From: Cherax quadricarinatus
Taxonomy: Eukaryota; Arthropoda; Malacostraca; Decapoda; Parastacidae
Direction: 5' to 3'
NCBI RefSeq assembly: GCF_038502225.1
Contig: NC_091293.1
Span: 12,157,562 to 12,221,561, forward strand
DNA: 64,000 nt
This document shows positions 36,916 through 49,300 of the stretch, in pieces; the first letter of the stretch is position 1, and each line of letters begins with the position of its first letter. The translations under genes were made by a program, and so were the position numbers. The notes beneath the pieces are model-generated. The model searched no databases. It worked only from the letters and a program-made list of their open reading frames with translations, and was not told the origin of the DNA.

Positions 36916-37075
36916 CGTTTTTTTTTTTTTGTTTTTTTTTTTTTTTTACACAGGGTTTGACAAGGTTAAGGATCCCTAGCTTTATTGACAGCTATTTACA
37001 GGTTAAGGATTCCTAACTTTATTGGCAAGCTAAGAGCTGTTACCTACATCAGCTCATTTGAAAGCATTTTTATTG

Positions 37076-39887
37076 CTATGAGACATACAAGTAGGAAACA
37101 GGATGAAGTTGGAGCCATCTGTGGGTCAGCATTTTCATTTGATCAACTGACTTTATCTCGTTGACATCATTATGCTGTACGAATGTGTTCCATACTCGAG
37201 TCATCCTGGGTATGTATGATCTCAGATGAAGTGATGTTCTGGAGAAGGGTACAGCCAGAGTGAAGTTGCTGCTTTCTGCCCGTCTTGTGGCAGCTTGTTT
37301 CACGCTGTCCTCGAAGTGGACCCAAGTGTGGTATTTTGACAATATTGGCCTTGTACATAACAGTAAGGCCACTCACATCCCTCCTATGTTGAAAGCTCTG
37401 CTGAAATGACAGATCTATCCAGGATGGGTCCAGGCGAGAGATGAGACGTCTTGCTCTGTTCTCTACTCTGTCAAGCAGTCGCAGATGAGAGGGGGGGCAG
37501 GCAAACCAAGAAAATGGAGCATACTCAAGGTGCGAGCGTACTTGTGCCTCGTACAGGATCTTGCAACCCCTACTGTCAAGCAGATGGGAGATACGGCGAA
37601 GTGCTGTAAGCTTCCTGGCTGCCTTGTTTGCAAGATTTACAACATGGTTCTTCATGGTTAGTTTGGAGTCAAATTTCACCCCAAGGATATCAACTTCTTC
37701 TCCAGGTGCCAACATCCTCCCATTCATTCTTACTACTGCACCAGCATTACCATCATGGTGCCTAGAGACGATCATCATTTGCGTTTTCTCAGGTGCAAAT
37801 GTTACTTGCCATCTATTTCCCCAAGCTGATATAGCTCTCAGCTGGTGATTGATGTAGCTTAGAGCAGCTGGCATTTCTTCTCTTGGATAAGTGAATGTCA
37901 GTGTACAGTCGTCTGCATATGCATGTGATTCTGGGATGAGATGAAGAAGGTCGTTGAAGTAGACATTCCATAACAATGGACCCAGCACGCTTCCTTGTGG
38001 AACACTTGCCCCAATAGGATGTCTTGCTGATTCCGTTCCATTGAGAACTACACTTAGAGATCTACCATGAAGGTAGTCACTGAGGAGACATAGCGTAGAG
38101 CCTGCAATTCCCAGTGCTTGAAGTTTTGCTAAGAGGCCCTGGTGCCACACCCGGTCGAAAGCGCCAGCAATGTCCAGTGCTACCACACAGCTGACTTTGG
38201 ATTCTTCCAGTGACTGGTGCCACTTAGAGGAGAGGTTTAACAACAGATCAGCAGCAGAGTAACCTTTCCTGAAGCCATATTGACGATCACAAAGTAGTGA
38301 GTGGTAGTCAAAAAACTCTGTCATTTGTCTTGAGATTATTGTCTCAAGGATCTTACCAGTGATTGACAGGAGTGACACTGGTCTGTAGTTGCTGATTTCT
38401 GCTCTGCTCTTCTTTTTGTGAACAGGGACTACATTCGCCTCTTTCCATAGAGAGGGCCATTTACACTGTACTAGGCAGTGCTGAAAGATGCGAGTTAGAG
38501 GTGCTGCTAGCTGGTCTGCACATCTTCTCAACAATCTTGGGCTCAACTTGTCTGGGCCCACAGCCTTTTCTTGGTCAAGCGATTTAAGTAGGAAATGCAC
38601 CTCCTCCTGCCTTATTGTCACCACTGACAGTTTTGACACAGTTCTTGCAGCTAGCCAAGGAGGGTCCCTTGCTGGATCAGGAACTTGCATTTTGGTAGCA
38701 AAGTGTTCAGCAAAGAGGTCCGCCTTCTCTTGACTACTAGTAGAGGTGGTCCCATCCTGTCGATTTAGAGGTGGAATAAGTTCATCAGGCAGATAACCTT
38801 GTCTGTCCTTGACCAGGGACCACCAGGTTTTGGAGCCTACCCTACCTGATGCTAACTTTCTTTTAGTGTCCACCTCCCATTTAGCAATGGCCCACTTTTG
38901 AACATCACCCATATGCCTACAGGCTTGCATGTGCAAGTTCCTGTTATAGGTGGTAGGATGTCTCTTATACCTTCGCCATGCTTTGTACTTAGCAGTAGCA
39001 GCCTCTCTACAACGAAAGCCAAACCAAGGCTGATCTGTAGGCTTCGTCACATCTTGCCGGTAAGGAATGTGTTCTTGTTGTAGATTAAGGATGTGTCCAG
39101 TGAAGGCTTTCACTTGGTTGTCAACATCCCCTTGGAAAAGAGCATTCCAGTCGGTGGCGAGCTCAGAGCAAAGGGCTGGCCAATTACCTCTTTCCCATAG
39201 CCAGGTTGTGCGTGTGGACTCCTCACCTCGTTCTGTTGGGATCTTAAGTGTCGTAAAAACAGCCTTGTGGTCAGACGATCCAACATAGCCGAGGGGTTGA
39301 CAAGTGACTATGCCTTCTGCCAGATCACTCACTACTGGGTCAAGGGAGGAGCCAGAGATATGAGTAGGGAAATCAACAAAGTTTCTCATGTCAAACACTG
39401 CAAGAAGGTCATCAAAGTCCCTCTGTATAAGGTGCTGGTTGAGGTCACCAACAATTATAATATGTTGACAGTTGTGTTGTAGCAGAAGGGAGTCAATATT
39501 TTCCATTAGGAAGTTGATGGGGTCTGCATGTTGCCACTGAGGTCTGTACATTGCACATGCTAGTACAGAGGTACTAGTGTTTATACAGAGCTTGAAGAAC
39601 ATCATTTCAAGATGTGTAGGGGTGGCAACATCAATGTGCTGGGCATGAACACTTTTAGAGAAGCACACAGCAACACCTCCTCCTTGCCCTTGCCTGTCTC
39701 TTCTCATCCATGAGGTGTAGCCAGCAATTCTTGCAAAATTTTCTGGAGTCCTGTCATCCAAAAATGTTTCAACAACAGCTATCATGTCGGGACGTCGAGT
39801 GTTCACAAAACTATGTGTGAGCTCTCCAACATTAGTAATGAAACCTCTAATGTTGGCCGACAGGATGCTGATAGACTGGCTCCTCAT
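37076..39887 (-). CDS. LINE ORF2: endonuclease and reverse transcriptase
   Basis: The open frame 40013-37170 is 947 codons; the likely start is ATG at 39887 (MRSQSISILSANIRG), 11 bp after the ORF1 stop, because the codons before it overlap ORF1 and look non-conserved. Endonuclease blocks: SANIRG, VVETF, GGGVAV, MYRPQW, IVGDLN, SSDHKAV (about residues 45-255 of the long frame). Reverse transcriptase: NYRPVSLL, YGFRKG, ALDIAGAFDRVWH, ASVPQGSVLGPLLW, AYADDC catalytic pair (about 500-700). Near 37300-37330 the conserved tail moves to another frame (VPFSRTSLHLRSYIPRMTRV, ending 37076), indicating one indel. Apart from this it is intact. Confidence 0.88.
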
Positions 39888-39897
39888 GATGAAGTGG

Positions 39898-41319
39898 TCA
39901 GCTTGAGGTGGTGGGTGTGTAGGGAATGTAAGGTGCCTGCCCTTGAGAGAGGTAGGGTACTGAGGCAGCTGCAGGGATGTAGGTCTGTGGTCTTGTATAA
40001 GGCGCAATCCCACCTGCTGGGCTGGGATAGGAGTAGCTAAGTGGGTGACGTGTGAGAGTGTTCACCAATTCAGAGATCCTGTTGGTTTGTTCTGAGAACA
40101 GGTCTCTAAACAGGTGGCCCTGTCTGTCAAGTTCCTTTTTCTTCCGACACTGGTCCTCCTTATGTCCTTTCTTGTAGCAGTAATTACACCTGGTATCTCG
40201 CAGGCAGTTGTTGGCAGTGTGCCCCTTCCGGTGACAGTGAGAGCACAGCCTAGGTGCCTGGGAGGGTGGACTAGGATTTGTTGCACCTCCTGAGTTTTGC
40301 AGATTTGTCCTCAGATTCTGCCACTGGAACTGTGTTAGTGGAGGGTGAGACGGCTGTAGATGTCTTCCTCCTCCACGTCCTCCTCCACGTCCTCTGCCCC
40401 GTCCTCTACCAGTTCTGACAGATGTGTCCCTGCTGTTCGTACTTCGGCGCAGTAGGTGATCAGGTGCAGTGATAGTTCCCTGATCATTAACTGCACCGTT
40501 CTCTGGTGGAGAAACTCCTGGCTCAGAACTTGTTGACGAAACACTGCTACCAGATTCTAGAATAGTATCGGCAGGTGTGCTGACAGGTGTAGGATCAGAG
40601 ATGGTATGTGCACTGTCAAGTAGACTGGCAGTGGCTGAAGCAGAGATGTCAGGTGTAGGAGAATTAACAGATCCAAGGCTTCCCTCGTTGCTGGGAAGAG
40701 GATTTGTTCCCTCTGTGGTGGTCAGAGGAATTGTGTTAGGATTCCCAAAGGTAGTGTTTTGAACTCTGTCAGTCTGTGGGACCTTAGGGATGACAGAATT
40801 CCACCAGTTGTTTACCCCTGATTTAAGCTCAGTGTGGGACTTCCAGTCTTTGTCAATAGTGTCACCATCAGCTGAGCAGCTTACGTCACTTGATGCAGGC
40901 TTGCACTGGCCTTCTACAATAGCTTGTAGGTTATTTAATGATTTGAGGAGCTCATGAAGTGCTTCCCTGTGATGGATTATCTTAGCTGCAACTTTACAAC
41001 ACAGCCCAAGAGGGCAGTCTTGATCTTTGGACAGGAGTCCCTGAGGTAGGACTTCTGAACCTTCCTCCTGTAGCTCCAGGCTTGTATCCACATATACCAC
41101 AGGATTATGGATATCCTTAAATTTTCTGAAATTTTCAACCTGGCTGCAACAAAATTCTTCTTCTGGAATGCAATCTGTGTGGCAGTAGTTGGAACAAGTA
41201 GGCTCCTTACATCTAAGAAGAATTTTGTCCCTTGTGGTATACCCACAAACACTGCAGTAACTACTGGGACAATAGCCAGATAGCGTAGATATTCTTGCTA
41301 TTTTGCGGTGTGAAGTCAT
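39898..41319 (-). CDS. LINE ORF1: PHD-like finger, RG-rich linker, two CCHC knuckles
   Basis: 473 codons, intact. Residues ~17-60 hold a cysteine/histidine cluster (CSVCG...CKEPTCSNYCHTDC...FCC) like the PHD-type finger of CR1-group ORF1 proteins. A Ser/Thr/Pro-rich middle and an Arg-Gly run (TGRGRGRGRGGGRGGGR) follow, then two zinc knuckles, CSHCHRKGHTANNC and CNYCYKKGHKEDQC, and a Tyr/Pro-rich C-terminus. Such proteins bind the element RNA and accompany ORF2 in the retrotransposition particle. A GA-rich leader lies just upstream. The start ATG at 41319 precedes the finger and is the first in frame. Confidence 0.88.
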   Translation of the reverse strand: MTSHRKIARISTLSGYCPSSYCSVCGYTTRDKILLRCKEPTCSNYCHTDCIPEEEFCCSQVENFRKFKDIHNPVVYVDTSLELQEEGSEVLPQGLLSKDQDCPLGLCCKVAAKIIHHREALHELLKSLNNLQAIVEGQCKPASSDVSCSADGDTIDKDWKSHTELKSGVNNWWNSVIPKVPQTDRVQNTTFGNPNTIPLTTTEGTNPLPSNEGSLGSVNSPTPDISASATASLLDSAHTISDPTPVSTPADTILESGSSVSSTSSEPGVSPPENGAVNDQGTITAPDHLLRRSTNSRDTSVRTGRGRGRGRGGGRGGGRHLQPSHPPLTQFQWQNLRTNLQNSGGATNPSPPSQAPRLCSHCHRKGHTANNCLRDTRCNYCYKKGHKEDQCRKKKELDRQGHLFRDLFSEQTNRISELVNTLTRHPLSYSYPSPAGGIAPYTRPQTYIPAAASVPYLSQGQAPYIPYTPTTSS

Positions 41320-41500
41320 CCCAGAGGAGGCTTGTAGGTTTGAAGTTCACAGGAGAGAGAGAGAGGGTGGGTGGTGATGTCGTGGGTGGGGTGGAGTATC
41401 GTGGGTGGGGGTGTTTATAGCCGGGTGGGTAGTGAGGGCGGGCGGCAGTGGGCCACTAGCTGGAAGTGTTGCCTTCTCACTATCACTTAATAAACACTGT

Positions 41501-41868
41501 TTATGCTATCCACTTTTCCACTAAAGGAAGATGTTACACAAATCACTGTGTTGCATTGTACCAGCCACGTTGTTATAAAGCACCAGATGCTAGTACATAG
41601 CACAAAACACATATAATATTAGACGCTCACTCTGAAGGCAATAGTGAAGTCACTCCTAAGGCCTGCCGCTGTCCCCTCACTCACACCATGTCTTCACCAT
41701 ACCACACTTAATATCACTGATATTGCTTATATTCACTTCAGTGGAGGAGTTGGCTTACTTGTACTAATGTGTTGTAAGTAGTACGTCACTGAACAGTTTT
41801 TATCCACACCAACCCTCGTATTTAAGTAATATTAAGAAAGTTTGTGGAGCACACTGTGACACGTCTTC
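41501..41868. other. Spacer, nothing recognised
   Basis: Possibly the far 5' leader of the LINE or flanking DNA; no features seen. Confidence 0.4.
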
Positions 41869-42024
<156 letters not shown>

Positions 42025-43087
42025 GTAGGTCTTCGCTATGTTGGAGTACTGGGTGGTAACAGTGCGGCCTCTGGACCTCCAGATAATAGATAATTCTCGA
42101 ATGATGGTCTCTTGACAGGAAGAACAAGAATGTCAGCCACGGGGATTAAGCCAATAAAATGTCAAGTCATTAAACAAATTTATAGATAACATAAGACCAG
42201 TGACCTGCGCTGACCTATACAAAAAAAAAAATATTCACTGAAGTATACAAACATACCAACATTTATATCAAATAAAATCAGGTACCCAGGAAGTAGACGT
42301 TTCCTGCGATAATCTCAAGAAGATTTATTGTAAAGATAACAGATGATTTTGCTTGTAGGGTATAACAAGCATACTCCTGCGAATTTAAGTGGCGCGATCA
42401 GTCTAAGTTGCATCTGCAGTCTTAAGTTGATTGTGGAGATACCAACCATATGACCAGTACGACACAGGCTGCAGTAGCAACGTCGAGTTGGGTGTGGAGG
42501 CCAGCCACCACACGAACCGATCGTACTACCAGTGCACCAAAAAGTGTAGCAGCATCGTCAGGTTGGAGAGGAACACGTCGATCGTACATCCAGTGTACCA
42601 TCAGCAGCATCGTGTTAGGAGCGCAACACACTCCAACTCTCACAACCAGAGACATAATTTTGATCTTGAAAATTTCACAATAACGTGAAAAATAGCGTGA
42701 TTAAAACCACTAATAAAATATCCAGTAGAACGGAACAATATCATTCGCAGCATCACATGAGAGGCCATGTGACTTGTCACAGTGGAACTGTATATTTGTC
42801 TCTGTGTACAGTGCTTTTTCTATTAAATATTTTATACTGTATAGAGTACTGTGATCGGTTGAGACTATTGTATTTTAATGGTGCACTTGTCTTGATGATT
42901 AGCTCACAATTTATGTTGGACCTCCCTCACAACTAGGTGCATGGGGCTGGAGCACTATAAGCCGCATGGAGATGGAATACTGATGGAAGGACTAGCTACC
43001 GAAAAATGTATCCATCGCTGACGACTAGCGCTCAAAATCTAGAAATTTTAAATTACTCTCCACCATTCATCTTACCCAGCAAGTGTC
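42025..43087. other. 3' flank of the minus-strand precursor gene
   Basis: No coding feature supported. An aataaa on the minus strand lies at 42322-42327, about 760 bp past the stop at 43088, and could be the polyadenylation signal. A plus ORF at 42431 (85 aa) has scattered Cys but no recognisable domain. Confidence 0.35.
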
Positions 43088-43344
43088 TTAGATCATCCTC
43101 TGAATAAGGCGTCGGAAGGATTTCATGAAGCCAGTGACTCCTCCTTCACGGAGGCGACCTATACCACGGATACCATTTCCCCCTCGGATAGCGCCCAGGG
43201 CGATGGGTGAATCTTCTATAGACTCCCTTTGCGGCCTCCATTGGCCAAGCTGCTTCTGGGGGCGTCCTCCCTGTGGGGGTCTGCCTGGCCGACGTTTGGG
43301 CTTCCTGTTTCTTTGACGCTTGGGTCGACGAACTGGCTTGTTAT
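43088..43344 (-). CDS. Precursor gene exon 3 (basic C-terminal region)
   Basis: The acceptor has a strong pyrimidine tract (tttttattttcttttgtag). AT completes Asp with the G of exon 2. It encodes NKPVRRPKRQRNRKPKRR, GRPPQGGRPQKQLGQWRPQ, a neutral stretch and the amphipathic MKSFRRLIQRMI end. Stop TAA at 43090-43088. Confidence 0.72.
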
Positions 43345-46300
43345 CTACAAAAGAAAATAAAAACAAATATTAAGAACGAATTTACAGAGGCAGGTCTGCG
43401 TTCGTAATTAAGCTTGTCAATTATGTGTAAATTTTAGTTTTCTCCTTCATATAAACCAAGCACTTTTATAAATTAACGGGAAGAATGCAAGACACAATAC
43501 CGTGGTAGAAACAACACATAACTCTCACAAAGCTGAGATGAATACTCGACATTTCGGTCCACACCGGACTTCATAACTGAATAAGATGGACCGAAACACC
43601 GTGAAGGTTCATATCAGATTTCTGGGTTAGTTATGACTTCACAGATAAGACTATACATGCATCGTGATATATAATCACGTGAAGTGAGAGAAACTGTAGT
43701 AACTGAGATCGTTCAGAGCGGGTGAGACTGAACTAAGCCATGGATTAATGAGATTGCAAACAGCAGGCAAGAAGTAGTAAGAATCTTAACAAGGCTGAGC
43801 TAAGCCATGGGTTCATGAGGTTGGAGAGTTGCATGCAAGGGCTAGGTGAAGCTACTGTGGCGCTACCTTCTTGTCTAGTGTCGGCGAGGAGCATCGGAGG
43901 GGGTGTTGGAACGGGTATTTCCCCGTGAGAGGCTGGTAAGTTGCAAACTACTGGTGATTTAGGAGCAGATGGCGGTCTCGGGACCTGTGGACCGAAGTCC
44001 GGAAAATAGGCAGGGGCACTTAGCTCTGGGATAGTGAAAGGCGCTGGACCGCCTACAGGAGGGTCGGGTTCGAACCCATCTGAAGGTACTGGGTCGTCGA
44101 ACCCTCCCAGAGAGTTCAGACCAGAGGGACGAGGCAAGGTGTTACCTTTATAAAAGCCGACATCGTCTTGATATTGAAGGTTATAGCCTTGCTCGTCATC
44201 GAAATCAACTTGACGGTGAGTGGGATCCTCGATCGCCAGGAGACTGTTTTCACCGTCTTCGAAGAAGTGATTCTGTAAGAGACCAGTTATGTCGTGTCGG
44301 CGCTCAGAAAGAATTACTAACATGGAGATGTGACAGAAGAATAACGGATTGCAATGCGTAAGAGCTCATTTTGTTGTACAGTTATGATATGTGTTCATGT
44401 CTACGATGACAATTGTGCCGCTGGAGCGGCTAGTTTATTGTACACCCACAGCTCATCCTGTGAGCGGTTCAGCAAAAAAAAAAAAAAGTACAGAGGTCAC
44501 AATGGGTCTTTGTCAGACCCACACATTTATATCACCAGAAAGAAATATTAGTCATATTATATTTTACAGTTACTTCGTATATTTGATGTACACAACACAT
44601 TATGGAATAGTCTAAAAAATGATATCGTATTACCAGTAAAAATAATTGGTCATAACTGGGTTGCAATCTCTGTGAAACAGTTCATTCAACTATTCGATGC
44701 AAAATGTGGAGACAACCTCAAGATTTCGGATATTATTAACAATGAAATGTTTTGTAATATTCTGTAAGGTTTGCATGGAGGTGTTTCTGAAAAATTGTAT
44801 GTTTGTACACTCTAAGATGTAATGTTCCAGTGTATGACCCTGTCTCTGTCCACACACCAGTGTATGACACTGTCTCTGTCCACACACCAGTGTATGACAC
44901 TGTCTCTGTCCACACATCAGTGTATGACCCTGTCTCTGTCCACACACCAGTGTATGACACTGTCTCTGTCCACACACCAGTGTATGACACTGTCTCTGTC
45001 CACACACCAGTGTATGACACTGTCTCTGTCCACACACCAGTGTATGACACTGTCTCTGTCCACACACCAGTGTATGACACTGTCTCTGTCCACACACCAG
45101 TGTATGACACTGTCTCTGTCCACACACCAGTGTATGACACTGTCTCTGTCCACACACCAGTGTATGACACTGTCTCTGTCCACACACCAGTGTATGACAC
45201 TGTCTCTGTCCACACACCAGTGTATGACCCTGTCTCTGTCTACACACCAGTGTATGACACTGTCTCTGTCCACACACCAGTGTATGACACTGTCTCTGTC
45301 CACACACCAGTGTATGACCCTGTCTCTGTCCACACACCAGTGTATGACACTGTCTCTGTCCACACACCAGTATATGACCCTGTCTCTGTCCACACACCAG
45401 TATATGACCCTGTCTCTGTCCACACACCAGTATATGACCCTGTCTCTGTCCACACACCAGTCTATGACCCTGTCTCTGTCCACACACCAGTATATGACCC
45501 TGTCTCTGTCCACACACCAGTATATGACCCTGTCTCTGTCCACACACCAGTACATGACCCTGTCTCTGTCCACACACCAGTATATGACCCTGTCTCTGTC
45601 CACACACCAGTGTATGACCCTGTCTCTGTCCACACACCAGTATATGACCCTGTCTCTGTCCACACACCAGTGTATGATCCTGTCTCTGTCCACACACCAG
45701 TATATGACCCTGTCTCTGTCCACACACCAGTGTATGACCCTGTCTCTGTCCACACACCAGTATATGACCCTGACTCTGTCCACACACCAGTGTATGACCC
45801 TGTCTCTGTCCACACACCAGTCTATGACCCTGTCTCTGTCCACACACCAGTATATGACCCTGTCTCTGTCCACACACCAGTATATGACCCTGTCTCTGTC
45901 CACACACCAGTACATGACCCTGTCTCTGTCCACACACCAGTATATGACCCTGTCTCTGTCCACACACCAGTGTATGACCCTGTCTCTGTCCACACACCAG
46001 TATATGACCCTGTCTCTGTCCACACACCAGTGTATGACCCTGTCTCTGTCCACACACCAGTATATGACCCTGTCTCTGTCCACACACCAGTGTATGACCC
46101 TGTCTCTGTCCACACACCAGTATATGACCCTGTCTCTGTCCACACACCAGTACATGACCCTGTCTCTGTCCACACACCAGTATATGACCCTGTCTCTGTC
46201 CACACACCAGTGTATGACCCTGTCTCTGTCCACACACCAGTATATGACCCTGTCTCTGTCCACACACCAGTGTATGATCCTGTCTCTGTCCACACACCAG

Positions 46301-49300
46301 TATATGACCCTGTCTCTGTCCACACACCAGTGTATGACCCTGTCTCTGTCCACACACCAGTATATGACCCTGACTCTGTCCACACACCAGTGTATGACCC
46401 TGTCTCTGTCCACACACCAGTCTATGACCCTGTCTCTGTCCACACACCAGTATATGACCCTGTCTCTGTCCACACACCAGTATATGACCCTGTCTCTGTC
46501 CACACACCAGTACATGACCCTGTCTCTGTCCACACACCAGTATATGACCCTGTCTCTGTCCACACACCAGTGTATGACCCTGTCTCTGTCCACACACCAG
46601 TATATGACCCTGTCTCTGTCCACACACCAGTGTATGACCCTGTCTCTGTCCACACACCAGTATATGACCCTGTCTCTGTCCACACACCAGTGTATGACCC
46701 TGTCTCTGTCCACACACCAGTATATGACCCTGTCTCTGTCCACACACCCGTATGATGACCCTGTCTCTGTCCACACACCAGTGTATGACCCTGTCTCTGT
46801 CCACACACCAGTATATGACCCTGTCTCTGTCCACACACCAGTGTATGACCCTGTCTCTGTCCACACACCAGTATATGACCCTGTCTCTGTCCACACACCA
46901 GTGTATGACCCTGTCTCTGTCCACACACCAGTATATGACCCTGTCTCTGTCCACACACCAGTGTATGACCCTGTCTCTGTCCACACACCAGTGTATGACA
47001 CTGTCTCTGTCCACACACCAGTATATGACCCTGTCTCTGTCCACACACCAGTGTATGACCCTGTCTCTGTCCACACACCAGCATATGACCCTGTCTCTGT
47101 CCACACACCAGTGTATGACACTGTCTCTGTCCACACACCAGTATATGACCCTGTCTCTGTCCACACACCTGTGTATGACCCTGTCTCTGTCTACACACCA
47201 GTGTATGACCCTGTCTCGGTCCACACACCAGTATATGACCCTGTCTCTGTCCACACACCAGTGTATGACCCTGTCTCTCTCCACACACCAGTGTATGACC
47301 CTGTCTCTGTCCACACACCAGTGTATGACACTGTCTCTGTCCACACACCAGTGTATGACACAGTCTCTGTCCACACACCAGTATATGACCCTGTCTCTGT
47401 CCACACATCAGTGTATGACCCTGTCTCTGTCCACACACAAGTGTATGACACTGTCTCTGTCTACACACCAGTGTATGACCCAGTCTCTGTCCACACACCA
47501 GTGTATGACACTGTCTCTGTCCACACGCCAGTGTATGACCCTGTCTCTGTCCACACACCAGTGTATGACACTGTCTCTGTCCACACACCAGTGTATGACA
47601 CTGTCTCTGTCTACACACCAGTGTACGAAACAGTCTCTGTCCAAACACCAGTGTATGACACTGTCTCTGTCCACACACCAGTGAATGACACTGTCTCTGT
47701 CCACACACCAGTGTATGACACTGTCTCTGTCCACACACCAGTGTATGACACTGTCTCTGTCTACACACCAGTGTACGAAACAGTCTCTGTCCAAACACCA
47801 GTGTATGACACTGTCTCTGTCCACACACCAGTGAATGACACTGTCTCTGTCCACACACCAGTGTATGACACTGTCTCTGTCCACACACCAGTGTATGACA
47901 CTGTCTCTGTCCACACACCAGTGTATGACACTGTCTCTGTCCACACACCAGTGTATGACACTGTTTCTGTCCACACACCAGTGTATGACACTGTCTCTGT
48001 CCACACACCAGTGTACGACAAAGTCTCGGTCCACACACCAGTGTATGACACTGTCTCTGTCCACACACCAGTGTATGACACTGTCTCTGTCCACACACCA
48101 GTGTATGATACTGTCTCTGTCCACACATCAGTGTATGACACTATCTCTGTCCCCACACCAGTATATGACACTGTCTCTGTCCACACACCAGTGTATGACA
48201 CTGTCTCTGTCCACACATCAGTGTATGACACTGTCTCTGTCCACACATCAGTGTATGACACTGTCTCTGTCCACACATCAGTGTATGACACTGTCTCTGT
48301 CCACACACCAGTGAATGACACTGTCTCTGTCCACACACCAGTGTATGACACTGTCTCTGTCCACACACCAGTGTATGACACTGTCTCTGTCCACACACCA
48401 GTGTATGATACTGTCTCTGTCCACACACCAGTGTATGACACTATCTCTGTCCACACACCAGTCTATGACCCTGTCTCTGTCCACACACCAGTATATGACC
48501 CTGTCTCTGTCCACACACCAGTATATGACCCTGTCTCTGTCCACACACCAGTATATCACCCTGTCTCTGTCCACACACCAGTGTATGACCCTGTCTCTGT
48601 CCACACACCAGTATATGACCCTGTCTCTGTCCACACACCAGTCTATGACCCTGTCTCTGTCCACACACCAGTCTATGACCCTGTCTCTGTCCACACACCA
48701 GTATATGACCCTGTCTCTGTCCACACACCAGTGTATGACCCTGTCTCTGTCCACACACCAGTATATGACCCTGTCTCTGTCCACACACCAGTCTATGACC
48801 CTGTCTCTGTCCACACACCAGTCTATGACCCTGTCTCTGTCCACACACCAGTATATGACCCTGTCTCTGTCCACACACCAGTCTATGACCCTGTCTCTGT
48901 CCACACACCAGTATATGACCCTGTCTCTGTCCACACACCAGTATATGACCCTGTCTCTGTCCACACACCAGTACATGACCCTGTCTCTGTCCACACACCA
49001 GTATATGACCCTGTCTCTGTCCACACACCAGTGTATGACCCTGTCTCTGTCCACACACCAGTATATGACCCTGTCTCTGTCCACACACCAGTGTATGATC
49101 CTGTCTCTGTCCACACACCAGTATATGACCCTGTCTCTGTCCACACACCAGTGTATGACCCTGTCTCTGTCCACACACCAGTATATGACCCTGACTCTGT
49201 CCACACACCAGTGTATGACCCTGTCTCTGTCCACACACCAGTCTATGACCCTGTCTCTGTCCACACACCAGTATATGACCCTGTCTCTGTCCACACACCA

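Larger units (their letters stand above)
36916..41500 (-). mobile_element. Nearly full-length two-ORF LINE with poly(A) tail
   Basis: On the minus strand: 5' leader (upstream limit unknown), ORF1 41319-39898, ORF2 39887-37076, 3' UTR with two aataaag blocks, and a tail of about 30 A residues (36916-36947). The poly(A) tail argues for a Jockey-like 3' end, while a PHD-like finger in ORF1 is known from CR1-group LINEs; the clade is left open. No target duplication was found, so the 5' end is uncertain. Confidence 0.88.

Noticed and set aside
42431..42688. 85-codon ORF with scattered Cys, considered as a chitin-binding or toxin-like peptide
   Set aside because: No signal peptide, no complete cysteine pattern and two overlapping frames are equally open.
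43745..44323. Single-exon 192-codon ORF as the gene
   Set aside because: Both ends lie outside good splice sites and read as intron translation. The spliced model is phase-consistent with a signal-peptide exon and a basic exon.
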